Part shown: in pieces, positions 33,586 to 41,773 of the stretch
Layout of the letters: the number at the start of each line of letters is the position of its first letter
Position numbering within the stretch: position 1 is the first letter of the stretch
Source: CAZZHG01 sp964653655
GTDB lineage: Bacteria; Bdellovibrionota; FAC87; UBA2466
Direction of reading: 5' to 3'
DNA length: 64,000 nucleotides
Assembly: GCA_964653655.1 (NCBI GenBank)
Contig: CAZZHG010000009.1
Location: 12,002 to 76,001 of the forward strand
Made by a program: the position numbers and the translations under genes
The notes under the pieces: generated by a model
Database searches by the model: none
Told to the model about the DNA's origin: nothing
What the model saw: only the letters and a program-made list of their open reading frames with translations

Positions 33586-33951
33586 ATGGATTGGCTACCG
33601 GAGGCTGCGGGCCGTCCTGAAGTGTTTTCTCCGAAGGGTCTCGCCTCCGGACTTTCGATTTACCTCATGACCCAGAAGCTGGGCAGCTCCGCCGCCGCCC
33701 ATTGCGATATGAGCTTGGAGACGGGCATGAAGTTGGAAGTGAAACCTGGACGTCAGACTTTCGATCTCGCCCCGTTCGTGCTCGAGCGCGAACGGCAATC
33801 GCCGAAGCTCGTAGTACTTTGCGCGGTGAACCCTGCCGTTCGGCAGGACAAGCCCAACCTCCAAGCGGGCTTCCCGTTGCGTTCGTACGCCATTATCGAC
33901 GACCTGACCGCGCCCAGGCACTTGGGCGAAAAGCTCAACTTGGTACCTTAG
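33586..33951 (+). CDS. Hypothetical protein
   Basis: 121 aa with an excellent AAGGAG site 7 nt before ATG 33586, which supports that it is real. Residues 25-110 look like a compact beta-rich domain (MTQKLGSSAAAHCDMSLETG and SPKLVVLCAVNPAVRQ). No family recognised. Divergent from the methyltransferase pair. Confidence 0.65.
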   Translation: MDWLPEAAGRPEVFSPKGLASGLSIYLMTQKLGSSAAAHCDMSLETGMKLEVKPGRQTFDLAPFVLERERQSPKLVVLCAVNPAVRQDKPNLQAGFPLRSYAIIDDLTAPRHLGEKLNLVP

Positions 33952-33966
33952 CCCTCACTCCCCGCC

Positions 33967-34080
33967 GGTTACGGACAGTAACCATAAGACAAAAAACATG
34001 TAGTTACAGATGGTTACCGAGATTCCCCTCACTCTGTCGAGAAGGGGTCATTTTCCACTACGCCACGCGTCACAATTGTG
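33967..34080. promoter_or_regulatory. Inverted repeats upstream of the 34110 gene
   Basis: GGTTAC (33967-33972) / GTAACC (33978-33983), two further GTTAC words downstream, and a perfect palindrome CACAATTGTG at 34071-34080, 29 nt before the GTG start. These could be operators; no promoter was identified. Confidence 0.35.
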
Positions 34081-34109
34081 GTTATTCTCCCCCATCCTCT
34101 GGAGATGGT

Positions 34110-35744
34110 GTGCAACAGACCAAGCTCGCTTTGGTTCTCATAGCTTTGGGACTCGTCTGCCCGGTGGCCGTAAACGCCGCCGATGGTCCCGTGCGCTCCT
34201 TTGTGACCAATACCGTTCTCTCGCGCCTCAGTCAGATGGGGCAAAGCATTGCGGCCCCAATCAAGCAGGCGCTTTGCCTTAAACCGGAAGAAGAATCCTC
34301 CATTCTCCGTCCCGACGGCATGGTCCTTTCGGGTGAGCTGGATTTCGCGAAACTATTGCCGGCGACCCGCGCGACGGGCCTTTCGACTTCCCTCGGAGGA
34401 TTCCTCTGGATGACCTATGCGAGGGGCGAGGAAGACGTCCACGTACAGGCGTACATCGTCCCCAGCGCGGGGATGGGAGTTCCGGGCGCTTCCGCGAAGG
34501 AAGTCCCGGGCAACGCGTACGTCGGTCTCGCGTTCAATTGCGCCACGAACCCGCACCAGTCCGATTACTTTCTCGAAGTGGGAGCCGGCGGTCCGTTGGG
34601 ATTCAATTTCTTTTTCGACATGAACGTCCAGAATTTGATGGAGAAGGCGATGCTCGCCGGCGATCCGTCGAACACGCCGCGGACGTTCGAGAAGATCATG
34701 AGTACCGCGCGCACGGCCGAGCCCGAGCTGCGCGAAGCGGTCGATGAGCTCGACCGGCGCAGCCGCTCCGTCGAGGGTGAGTTGGGCAACAGGCTTCTGT
34801 CGGCGTACGTACCACGCTGGCACGACGACGATCCCGCCGAGGGGCGCCCGATTTCCCATTGGATCGACGAAACGGCGAAGGCCGCTCAGGCCACCGCCCG
34901 TCTTTCGTCTTCCGCCGACAATCTCACCCGCCGGGTCGAGGATTTCTTGGCCCGCCTGAAGGGAGCCTCCGAAGATCCCCTCGAAAGGGTTCAGCTCGAA
35001 GTCGACGTCCAGCAGCTGTATCTGGATTTGGGTGGTGCGATTCGGACGCTCGCGCTCGCGACGTTCCCGCTCACCATCGGCCGAAGCCGCCGCGAGCTCT
35101 TCGCGAAGATGACGGACGAGGGCGTGAGGGATTTCTGGATCAAGCGGCCCTCCGGGAATTACCGGCACTACTGCTTTCCGACGGATCGTTTCATCGCGGT
35201 GAATAGCCGCGCCGAGGGCGGCTGGACCAAGAAGTATTACGATTGCCACTCGGGCTCGCTGCTCAGGCAGGCGCCGTACGATTCCGCGCGGGCGTGGCTG
35301 CGCGCGAGCCGTACTCTCGTCGAGCGGGCCGACAACTACCGAGCGGCTCTCTGGGATTTGACTCACGTCGTGAATAACACGTACGCGCAGTACCTCACCG
35401 GACAGAAGGTGCGGCCCGAGTCGGTACGCGTGGGCGGCACTTATACGGGACCCGTCTTCACGGGCTGTTTCGGCATCGAAGTTTCGCTGGTCTCTCTGGC
35501 GAAAACCGGAGCGGCTCTCTTTCGCCAGGCGAGCGCGCTCGCCCGAAACGCCTTGTCGACGACTCCGGCTTCGGCGACTGAGCTCGTGGCGACGATGGGA
35601 ACTCAGGTGGCCGATCTCGGGTATCCGCCGTGGAGTCCCTCGGCGAGCCTTTCCTACCCCTACGCGGTAGGGAAAGAGGTCAAGATTCCCCTGACCTCCA
35701 TGCCGAAGCTGTGGCGGATGGTATTCGCCGGCGAATGCGAATAG
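34110..35744 (+). CDS. Secreted protein of unknown function
   Basis: 544 aa from GTG 34110 with GGAG 5 nt upstream and a signal peptide (VQQTKLALVLIALGLVCPVAVNA, cleavage after NA). The upstream in-frame codons back to 33702 were rejected because they overlap 33586-33951 and lack these signals. The mature protein contains HVQAYIVPSAGMGVPG, a helical middle with RRSRSVEGELG and many charged residues, and a Cys-containing C-terminal third. No family recognised. It ends one base before a convergent stop. Confidence 0.72.
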   Translation: MQQTKLALVLIALGLVCPVAVNAADGPVRSFVTNTVLSRLSQMGQSIAAPIKQALCLKPEEESSILRPDGMVLSGELDFAKLLPATRATGLSTSLGGFLWMTYARGEEDVHVQAYIVPSAGMGVPGASAKEVPGNAYVGLAFNCATNPHQSDYFLEVGAGGPLGFNFFFDMNVQNLMEKAMLAGDPSNTPRTFEKIMSTARTAEPELREAVDELDRRSRSVEGELGNRLLSAYVPRWHDDDPAEGRPISHWIDETAKAAQATARLSSSADNLTRRVEDFLARLKGASEDPLERVQLEVDVQQLYLDLGGAIRTLALATFPLTIGRSRRELFAKMTDEGVRDFWIKRPSGNYRHYCFPTDRFIAVNSRAEGGWTKKYYDCHSGSLLRQAPYDSARAWLRASRTLVERADNYRAALWDLTHVVNNTYAQYLTGQKVRPESVRVGGTYTGPVFTGCFGIEVSLVSLAKTGAALFRQASALARNALSTTPASATELVATMGTQVADLGYPPWSPSASLSYPYAVGKEVKIPLTSMPKLWRMVFAGECE

Positions 35745-36344
35745 CTACTCTTTCCGCGGTAAGGGCAGCAGCTCTACTTGCAGGTCGGGAATTGGCTTCA
35801 AGTCCATGGTCGAAAGAATCCGCTGAGCTTCCGCGAGCGGATCCTTGAAGACCCGAGGCTCCGAAGCGAGCGGAGTCTTTCTCACCTTCATCAGATCGAC
35901 GACGAGAAGGGACTTGCCCGGGTTCTTGTAATCCCAGTTTCCCTCCCGAACCGCGCCGATGCGGCCGGATATCATGTCGGCCCGCTCGATGTAGGGATGA
36001 ACGATGTAGTAGGACTCAGCCTTCAGAGAGCGGCGCACGAGCGTCAGCACTTCCTGAATCTGATATTCCGATTCCGCCGAGCCCTCGATGACGAGGGCGT
36101 TTCCTTCGATTCCGAAATCGAGAGCAGGCCAGTTCAGCTCGGCCTTCATTTGACCGAAAGTTCCCTGCGCTTCGGCGAGACTTAGAATGTCGTTGGGTGT
36201 GGGCCGGTGAACGGGCCCGCTCCGCGCGAGCAGATAAGTAGTGAGACCGGCCGTCGCGAAAGAAACGGCGGACATAAGCCCCAACAGGATGAGCCAGGCG
36301 CGCCGCGGGTTATACGTATTTCCTGTGACTTTGTTTCTCCCCAT
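35745..36344 (-). CDS. Membrane-anchored protein of unknown function
   Basis: 199 aa from ATG 36344 (GGAGGGG site). One transmembrane segment (LILLGLMSAVSFATAGLTTYLL, residues ~18-40) after a basic N-terminus, then a periplasmic domain with GIEGNALVIEGSAESEYQIQ, which resembles a BON-like fold. The gene ends immediately at the convergent gene (palindromic TAGCTA at 35742-35747). The upstream ATG at 36422 was rejected because it precedes the ribosome site. Confidence 0.68.
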   Translation of the reverse strand: MGRNKVTGNTYNPRRAWLILLGLMSAVSFATAGLTTYLLARSGPVHRPTPNDILSLAEAQGTFGQMKAELNWPALDFGIEGNALVIEGSAESEYQIQEVLTLVRRSLKAESYYIVHPYIERADMISGRIGAVREGNWDYKNPGKSLLVVDLMKVRKTPLASEPRVFKDPLAEAQRILSTMDLKPIPDLQVELLPLPRKE

Positions 36345-36369
36345 AAATCCCCCTCCCTTCGATCCTACG

Positions 36370-36413
36370 CCCGTTGAAACGGGAGGGGGGCCGTATACCA
36401 ATTGAGTACGGCC
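36370..36413 (-). terminator. Hairpins downstream of the collagen-like gene
   Basis: Two stems lie between the collagen-like gene stop and the next minus-strand gene: GGCCGTA (36389-36395) with TACGGCC (36407-36413), and CCCGT (36370-36374) with ACGGG (36379-36383). Neither has a strong U tract on the minus strand, so termination is possible but unproved. Confidence 0.4.
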
Positions 36414-36441
36414 AGATTTCACAATTGGGGAGCTGGAGCAG

Positions 36442-37245
36442 CTACGGATCGAAACGGATCGGAGCCAGATGTTGCAATGACGTAGGAGCAGGGATTTTCT
36501 CCACTCGCATGAGCGATCGGAACGTTCCGACCCGTTCGACGCACGTGTTCATCTGGCCATAAGTGCTGAAATCCAAAAAACTCCGATAAGGTCTGCTCTG
36601 ATCGACCCACTCTTCGCCCCGAAAAAAGACCTCTGGCGACCCCGAATTTCCGGGCCCGACATAAATTCGACCAACAACATGAGGTCCAGGGGAGTCGTTC
36701 CTTCCCGCGTGCGCGACCCCAGTGCATCCCGGATCGTCGAAATATACCTGCCACGGTTTACCTGTGAACTTGCCGGAGCCCACGTCGATGTGAATCAGGT
36801 CCTTATTCGGAATCATCATCAGTGCGGCGCCAACGTGCTCCTTCGAGAATTCGATAAGTACGCCCCGAACCACGCCATTGTCCATTAGTGCCATGCGCAC
36901 TCCACTTCCGTCGATGCCGTTTCGCCCATTCGTTCCATTCAAGCCTGGTTCACCCTGTGGACCAACATCACCTTTCGGTCCCGGCTCGCCCGCTTCTCCT
37001 CGCTCCCCTTTATCTCCTTTGAGGTTGATGGCGATCCATGTTTTGCCATCGCACGCATAAAGAGTTTTTTCGTGTGAATCGAATCGGACGGTGCCTTCTT
37101 TGCCCGGATTGCAATTGTCCGAAGAAGAGAGGCTGGAGATGCTTTGGGGATTAGGGCCGGACTCACGTTCGTCCGCAGTATTTAGGCACCCCGCAAGGCT
37201 AAGAGCGATTAGGGAAGTGGAGCAAAAAAGGTGACGGTGGCTCAT
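36442..37245 (-). CDS. Collagen-like lipoprotein
   Basis: 267 aa. Lipobox LAGC (C20), GGAGGTT site. A short N-terminal region with two cysteines is followed by 13 perfect Gly-x-y triplets (residues 77-115, beginning GDKGERGEAGEPGPKG), the collagen-like triple-helix repeat, and then a 150-residue C-terminal domain with one cysteine pair. It would form a trimeric stalk anchored to a membrane, as collagen-like surface lipoproteins do elsewhere. GC content is lower than in its neighbours, so it may have been acquired. Confidence 0.85.
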   Translation of the reverse strand: MSHRHLFCSTSLIALSLAGCLNTADERESGPNPQSISSLSSSDNCNPGKEGTVRFDSHEKTLYACDGKTWIAINLKGDKGERGEAGEPGPKGDVGPQGEPGLNGTNGRNGIDGSGVRMALMDNGVVRGVLIEFSKEHVGAALMMIPNKDLIHIDVGSGKFTGKPWQVYFDDPGCTGVAHAGRNDSPGPHVVGRIYVGPGNSGSPEVFFRGEEWVDQSRPYRSFLDFSTYGQMNTCVERVGTFRSLMRVEKIPAPTSLQHLAPIRFDP

Positions 37246-37424
37246 GTAACCTCCAGAAACGTCCTGTCGAGTAGGTTATTGAGACGGGGGCAGCCAGGTC
37301 AGAGGCTGTTTAGAGAGAGACGTAAGGGATATCTCCTTATGATACTAGAATTATTGAAAATAGTACACCGCGTCGAGGGTAAGTCGTCGAAAGTCCGAGG
37401 GAAATTTTCAGGTATGTAAATGAG

Positions 37425-37970
37425 TTAGTGAGTCGACTTTGGGCGAGGGCTCGAGGAAGACGAGGGCGCCACTTTCACGTCCCCGTCGGTCACTTCGAAG
37501 CACCGCTTATTGTCGGTGAGATTCTTGAAGTACATTTCGTTATTCTTGTCCTCGCAGAGGCTTCCGATTTTCAAGTGAGTCAGCTCGCCCGAAGGGAGCT
37601 TGAAGACCAGAACGAGATTCGCCTGGTGGGGCAAAATCTTCTGGGCGTCGCCATCGCTCAAGCGGGCCTGAAAGACTTCTCCGGCGTTGAGCGCCGGCTT
37701 CCAGCTCGTGAACGCATAAGCGTCCGAGTCCTTGCGGAAGAGATTCCACGTGGTGCCTTGGGGAAGGGCGCCTTTCTTCGTGAGGTTGAGCATCCAGTGG
37801 CTGCCGTCCGGATCAGTCGCGCCGAGGGAGAAGATGACTCCGAAGGAAAGCTTTCCGGAAGCCGTAGTCTTCAACTCGATTTCTTTTCCGAAGCCCGAGT
37901 AGTCGAACTTGTCGGCCGCAAACGCCGAGAGGGAAACCAGAGCCAAACCGAGGAAGAAGGTGAACTTCAT
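37425..37970 (-). CDS. Secreted protein of unknown function
   Basis: 181 aa from ATG 37970 (GGAG site). Signal peptide MKFTFFLGLALVSLSAFA followed by a beta-rich domain (FGVIFSLGATDPDGSHWMLN, KLPSGELTHLKIGSLCED) and a Ser/Pro tail. Two cysteines near the C-terminus. No family recognised. Confidence 0.68.
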   Translation of the reverse strand: MKFTFFLGLALVSLSAFAADKFDYSGFGKEIELKTTASGKLSFGVIFSLGATDPDGSHWMLNLTKKGALPQGTTWNLFRKDSDAYAFTSWKPALNAGEVFQARLSDGDAQKILPHQANLVLVFKLPSGELTHLKIGSLCEDKNNEMYFKNLTDNKRCFEVTDGDVKVAPSSSSSPRPKSTH

Positions 37971-38090
37971 TTTCAAACTCTCCAAAGGAACGGACCAAAA
38001 GCCGAGGAATTCGGTGCAAATGTGGCGCCACGGGCCTCGGGCGCCGGCCCTGCGTTGCAGTACCAGTTGTCTGTAGAACCTGTGATCGGT

Positions 38091-38113
38091 GGGACGAAGA
38101 TCGTCCCCTATTT
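38091..38113 (+). terminator. Terminator-like hairpin facing the + strand
   Basis: GGGACGA (38091-38097) pairs with TCGTCCC (38101-38107), then CTA and six T on the + strand. Only minus-strand genes are present on either side, so the + strand polarity is unexplained (an antisense or small RNA end is one possibility). No matching transcript was identified. Confidence 0.45.
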
Positions 38114-38114
38114 T

Positions 38115-38492
38115 TTACTCGCGGGACTCGCGTCCCAGCTCCTCGATCTTGCCGATACGCCGGCCGTCGGCCGCGAATCGAACGAGAACGTCCACGTACT
38201 CAGCGTCTTCCGTGTAAGAAAGGCGCACTTCGTTCAGGTAACCGAGAACGCGGCCATCCACGGTGCTGCGGATCCGATACCAGCGTTCGCTAACGAGGTC
38301 GTAGTACCCGTCGCCCATTTCGAACGGAACGTCGACCGAGCCGAGCGTCCGCTTGAGGGCGGGGGGCAAAGCCTGGAATTGAGCATTGGTCATTTTCGTG
38401 ACCCCGCGGTCTCCGGGATAAACCCGGTTTAGCGGCTTGGCGAAGGCCGAGACACCGGCCAACAGAGCGAGACTCAAGAGTACACGTTTCAT
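38115..38492 (-). CDS. Small secreted protein
   Basis: 125 aa with a GGAGG site and signal peptide (MKRVLLSLALLAGVSAFA). The mature region contains WYRIRSTVDGRVLGYLNEVRL, a PRC-barrel- or beta-sheet-like segment. No family recognised. Confidence 0.68.
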   Translation of the reverse strand: MKRVLLSLALLAGVSAFAKPLNRVYPGDRGVTKMTNAQFQALPPALKRTLGSVDVPFEMGDGYYDLVSERWYRIRSTVDGRVLGYLNEVRLSYTEDAEYVDVLVRFAADGRRIGKIEELGRESRE

Positions 38493-38594
38493 GGGCTACC
38501 TCCGTTTAGACAACGGCCCGTAACCTAGCGAGACGCGACTAGGCACGTCATGTGGCGACTGGAGATCGCGAGATCAACTCGATAACACCTTGGA

Positions 38595-39176
38595 TTACGG
38601 CCGCACCGACGCCGCAATGGTGAGGTCGGAGGCAAATCTCAAGAAGCCCGGCGCGCGCATTTCCTTGAGCGTGAACCAGCCGACTTGCTGAATCTCCGCG
38701 GGATCGTGGGATTGCAGCGGCTCTTTTAGCTGATCCGGGAAGAGGACGTGGCAACGAAAGGCCGCGACCGTCACGGTCGTCTTGATCAGATCACCCACGA
38801 CCACGTCGACGCCCGTCTCCTCTTTCGTCTCCCGGCCGGCCGCGCAGAAGGCCGGCTCCGCGTAGTCGTAAGGGATGTTTTTCGCGGCCTCGAAGCTCTC
38901 CGGAGAAAACGGCTTTCCCGTTTTGGGATTGAGATTGGAGTCGAAATCCGTCGTCAGGGCTTTGCCCCCGGGAAATCCCCAGCCCACTTGTTTCGAATTT
39001 CCAGCGTACCCAAGAAGAAACTGCAGCTCGCCGCCAACTTCGCGCGTAAGCACGCAAGTGCCGTTGTGAGTGAGCGAGCCGTGCTTCACCAGGGTGTCCG
39101 CCTTCACCCGGCAGCCGGGAACGAAGTCGGAACCGAACGCGGGCAAAGCCAGCAATCCGGCGAGCATGAGCTTCAT
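38595..39176 (-). CDS. Exported Nudix hydrolase-like protein
   Basis: 193 aa from ATG 39176, which overlaps the preceding stop (ATGA). A signal peptide-like start (MKLMLAGLLALPAFGSDF) is followed by a Nudix domain: the Nudix box core REtkEETGv is present as AGRETKEETGVDVVVGD, preceded by WGFPGGK. A hydrolase of nucleoside-diphosphate-linked compounds would be unusual for an exported protein, so either the start or the substrate is unusual. Confidence 0.78.
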   Translation of the reverse strand: MKLMLAGLLALPAFGSDFVPGCRVKADTLVKHGSLTHNGTCVLTREVGGELQFLLGYAGNSKQVGWGFPGGKALTTDFDSNLNPKTGKPFSPESFEAAKNIPYDYAEPAFCAAGRETKEETGVDVVVGDLIKTTVTVAAFRCHVLFPDQLKEPLQSHDPAEIQQVGWFTLKEMRAPGFLRFASDLTIAASVRP

Positions 39177-39883
39177 GTGCCCGCGACGATCTTGTTGATC
39201 GAGCGCCCGCCCATGGAACGAACGTGGAGGAGAAACACCCCACGCGGCAGCGTCTGAGTAATGGGAACGGTCTTCGTGAACGGGAAATTTCCCTTGCGGC
39301 AGCTGCTCTCGAGGCGCGCCATCCTCGGGCGCACAATGGCGGCGTCCGGCTGGACTTGAACGTCGACGCTGTCGATGGTCAGACAATCCATGGGCATGAA
39401 ACCTTTGAGCACCAGAACGTCTTTGCCTTCCTGCTTCAGCAAATACGCGTCCGTGAGAGGCGGATAGGGGAGGCTGTCGACGCCGCTGCCGGAGACGGGG
39501 GCGCGGCCGACGCCGAGAGTTCCGATGGCCCGGCGGGTGGGATTGTCCTGAATGGCGTAGATTCCGGGGTTTCGGATCGGACCGACGTACACCGGAAGGT
39601 AGAAGGGGATGTCCGCCTTCACGCAATTGCCCGAATACTCATAGGCGGTGAGGTTGATGGTCAAAATCTTCCGGGCTTCGTCGAGGTCTCCGGAGACTCT
39701 TCCCACTTGAGTGCAGGAGTCTCTGAGAATCCCCATCACGACGATCTCAACGCTATCGTCGGTATCGAACCCGTTCGGAACGTAGACTTTGACTATGGGC
39801 TGGGAAACCTCTCGCAAGTAGTTGCCCGCGACGGCGGAAGCCGAGAGAAAACAAGCCAGCAATATCCCCAATCCAACCTTCAT
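39173..39883 (-). CDS. Secreted protein of unknown function
   Basis: 236 aa, signal peptide cleaved near AVAG. The mature part is beta-rich with two cysteines and no motif that I recognise (VKVYVPNGFDTDDSVEIVV and YVGPIRNPGIYAIQDNPTRR). Its stop overlaps the Nudix ATG by 4 nt, so the two are translationally coupled. Confidence 0.7.
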   Translation of the reverse strand: MKVGLGILLACFLSASAVAGNYLREVSQPIVKVYVPNGFDTDDSVEIVVMGILRDSCTQVGRVSGDLDEARKILTINLTAYEYSGNCVKADIPFYLPVYVGPIRNPGIYAIQDNPTRRAIGTLGVGRAPVSGSGVDSLPYPPLTDAYLLKQEGKDVLVLKGFMPMDCLTIDSVDVQVQPDAAIVRPRMARLESSCRKGNFPFTKTVPITQTLPRGVFLLHVRSMGGRSINKIVAGT

Positions 39884-40037
39884 GTACTTCTCCTAACTAG
39901 AGTCCCAGTTTCGTGAGCGATCGATAGCAAGGCGGGGGTGATTGGTAAACTGCCTATATCAGAGACCTTTAACGGACCGGGTTGAGCCGGAACCGTGGCT
40001 TTTGGTATCCCTGGGGCCTCAATTTTTGGAGGTCCGG

Positions 40038-40559
40038 ATGGGACGTTTCTCTCTCGTGGCTCTTTTGCTTTCGTTGTCTGCACTCGCCGCCCCTCAGGGG
40101 CTCGAAAAGTTCCGTGGGGACTGGGTGCTCGATCCGTGCGGGCGCCAGATAGTGGAAGGCCGCGAATGCCCGAATCCCCTCTATGTCCGGCACTTTTATC
40201 GGGAGAATAAATACGAAGGTTTGGAACTCTTGAACTACGACGAAGGCCGTAAAGAGAGCATGTATTCGGCTTTCGACCGGGCCAACTTCTCTTTCTTCGG
40301 AAATTTCGCGACCTGCTCGTGGGTCGGGACGCTGCGCATTTGCCACCACACCTCGCAGCCCAGGGCGAATTCGATAGTCCACCGCCGTAGCATCCGCCAG
40401 TTCGGCCTGCTGGGCTCCGTAGACGGACAGGTCATCCGGCTCGAAAAATCGCAGGCCTGCACGAGGACGCCCGTCGATCAGCTCATCTACACCTACAAAC
40501 TCGACGGGGAGCTCATCCAGCAGTGCGTTTACGTCCGTCCCGGATCGTCCGAAAAATAA
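40038..40559 (+). CDS. Secreted protein of unknown function
   Basis: 173 aa from ATG 40038 (TGGAGG site) with signal peptide MGRFSLVALLLSLSALA. The upstream frame back to 39942 lacks a ribosome site. The mature protein contains three pairs of cysteines (CGRQIVEGREC, CSWVGTLRIC, CTRTPVDQLI...QQC). Its 3' end overlaps the convergent glycosyltransferase by 47 nt. Confidence 0.7.
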   Translation: MGRFSLVALLLSLSALAAPQGLEKFRGDWVLDPCGRQIVEGRECPNPLYVRHFYRENKYEGLELLNYDEGRKESMYSAFDRANFSFFGNFATCSWVGTLRICHHTSQPRANSIVHRRSIRQFGLLGSVDGQVIRLEKSQACTRTPVDQLIYTYKLDGELIQQCVYVRPGSSEK

Positions 40560-41643
40560 GGACGCCGAGATAGAGCCAGGCGAGAAAGCCGACGATGGGC
40601 CCGGGCATCGGGAACATGCGGTTGAAGTAGGACGACGCCGGGAAGGTGCCCGTCCAGAAAGCCAAATACACCAGCCCTATGAAAACTCCGGCGATGGTTC
40701 CGTAGCGAATCCCTGCTCGAGGTGAGTAAGCCGCGAGTAGCGGAGCCGCGTAAACCGTGTATTGAACGCCGAATCCCGGCGCGAAAAACAGAAACAGCAT
40801 CGGCACGAGGCTCGCCGCCGCGAGAGTGTGCTTGCGCTGCCGGCGCGCCCAGTAGGCCACGGCGAAGATCGCGGCGAACACCACCCACCGGCCGTGGTTG
40901 AAATAGAAATCCGAGAACCGCGCGGCCATCGGCCCGAGGACGGCTCCGCCGTCCCGCGCGTATAGCGCGAGAAACTCGATGCCCCACAATTCCAGATTCG
41001 ATTTATAGGCGAGGGCGTTCCGGTAGAACTGCGGGCCCGAGCTCCACAGAAAGGGCAGAAACGGAATCACTCCCAGCGACAGGCCGCCGAGAAAGCGAAA
41101 GCAGCGCTTCCAGTCTCGGTACGGGGCGAGCATCACCGGGATCGCGAGCACGGGAACGAGCTTCACGTTGATGGCCGCGGCGAGGGCGAGACCCGCCGCA
41201 AAATCTTTCGAGCGCGTGAGAAGCCAGGCGCTGATCAGCCAAAGCCCCGCGCAATAAGTGTCGGTATTGCCGTGGTAGGCCGTCACCAGAATGGCCGTCA
41301 GGTTTAAGGCGTAAAGCGCTCCCGCAAGTTGGGCGTCGCGCAGAGAATCGAGCGGCTTTCGAATCGAATAGATGAGGTACATCAGCCCGACGTCGAAGAG
41401 AACCAAAGGCAGCTTGAAGAAATAGGGGAAGGGAATGTTCAACAGGCCGCTGTAGTAAAGCACCGTGGTGGCCCACTTGCCCATGAGCGGCGGGTGGTTG
41501 AAGAAGACCTCGGTGCGGTACATGTGATCGAGGCCGTGTGCTTGGATGCGGGTGGCGAAGTTCACCCAGCTGGCCATGTCGTTCGAGCCGCCGGAGCAAA
41601 ACATCACCACAAGTCGAAGAAGCGTGCCGACGACGGCAAGCAA
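40513..41643 (-). CDS. GT-C type integral membrane glycosyltransferase
   Basis: 376 aa with about ten hydrophobic segments and the GT87/GT39-type signature near the N-terminus (GGSNDMASWVNFATRI, then NHPPLMGKW, the acidic loop-1 motif). Such enzymes use polyprenyl-phosphate sugars in the membrane to build glycans or lipid-linked sugars. Start is TTG 41643; the frame is open further upstream and encodes LTPWGRSCLL, so the N-terminus may be longer with a non-standard start. Convergent with 40038. Confidence 0.78.
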   Translation of the reverse strand: MLAVVGTLLRLVVMFCSGGSNDMASWVNFATRIQAHGLDHMYRTEVFFNHPPLMGKWATTVLYYSGLLNIPFPYFFKLPLVLFDVGLMYLIYSIRKPLDSLRDAQLAGALYALNLTAILVTAYHGNTDTYCAGLWLISAWLLTRSKDFAAGLALAAAINVKLVPVLAIPVMLAPYRDWKRCFRFLGGLSLGVIPFLPFLWSSGPQFYRNALAYKSNLELWGIEFLALYARDGGAVLGPMAARFSDFYFNHGRWVVFAAIFAVAYWARRQRKHTLAAASLVPMLFLFFAPGFGVQYTVYAAPLLAAYSPRAGIRYGTIAGVFIGLVYLAFWTGTFPASSYFNRMFPMPGPIVGFLAWLYLGVLIFRTIRDGRKRTAG

Positions 41644-41773
41644 AAGGCAGCTGCGGCCCCACGGAGTCAGGGACTCGAATCGGGATCGCCAAGTTCGAGA
41701 TGTCTTTCGCTTCGGGATGAGAGCCTCGCTGCCTTACCTGGTTAGGCCCAGGATAACACAGCCGGACTCATTC

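Noticed and set aside
37428..38432. 334-codon plus-strand frame
   Set aside because: Overlaps two minus-strand genes that have signal peptides and ribosome sites; the + frame has none.
41644..41760. tRNA-like fragment (GATTCGAGTCCC) on the minus strand
   Set aside because: The T-arm stem does not pair and no acceptor or anticodon stem fits; it is better read as the upstream coding sequence of the glycosyltransferase.
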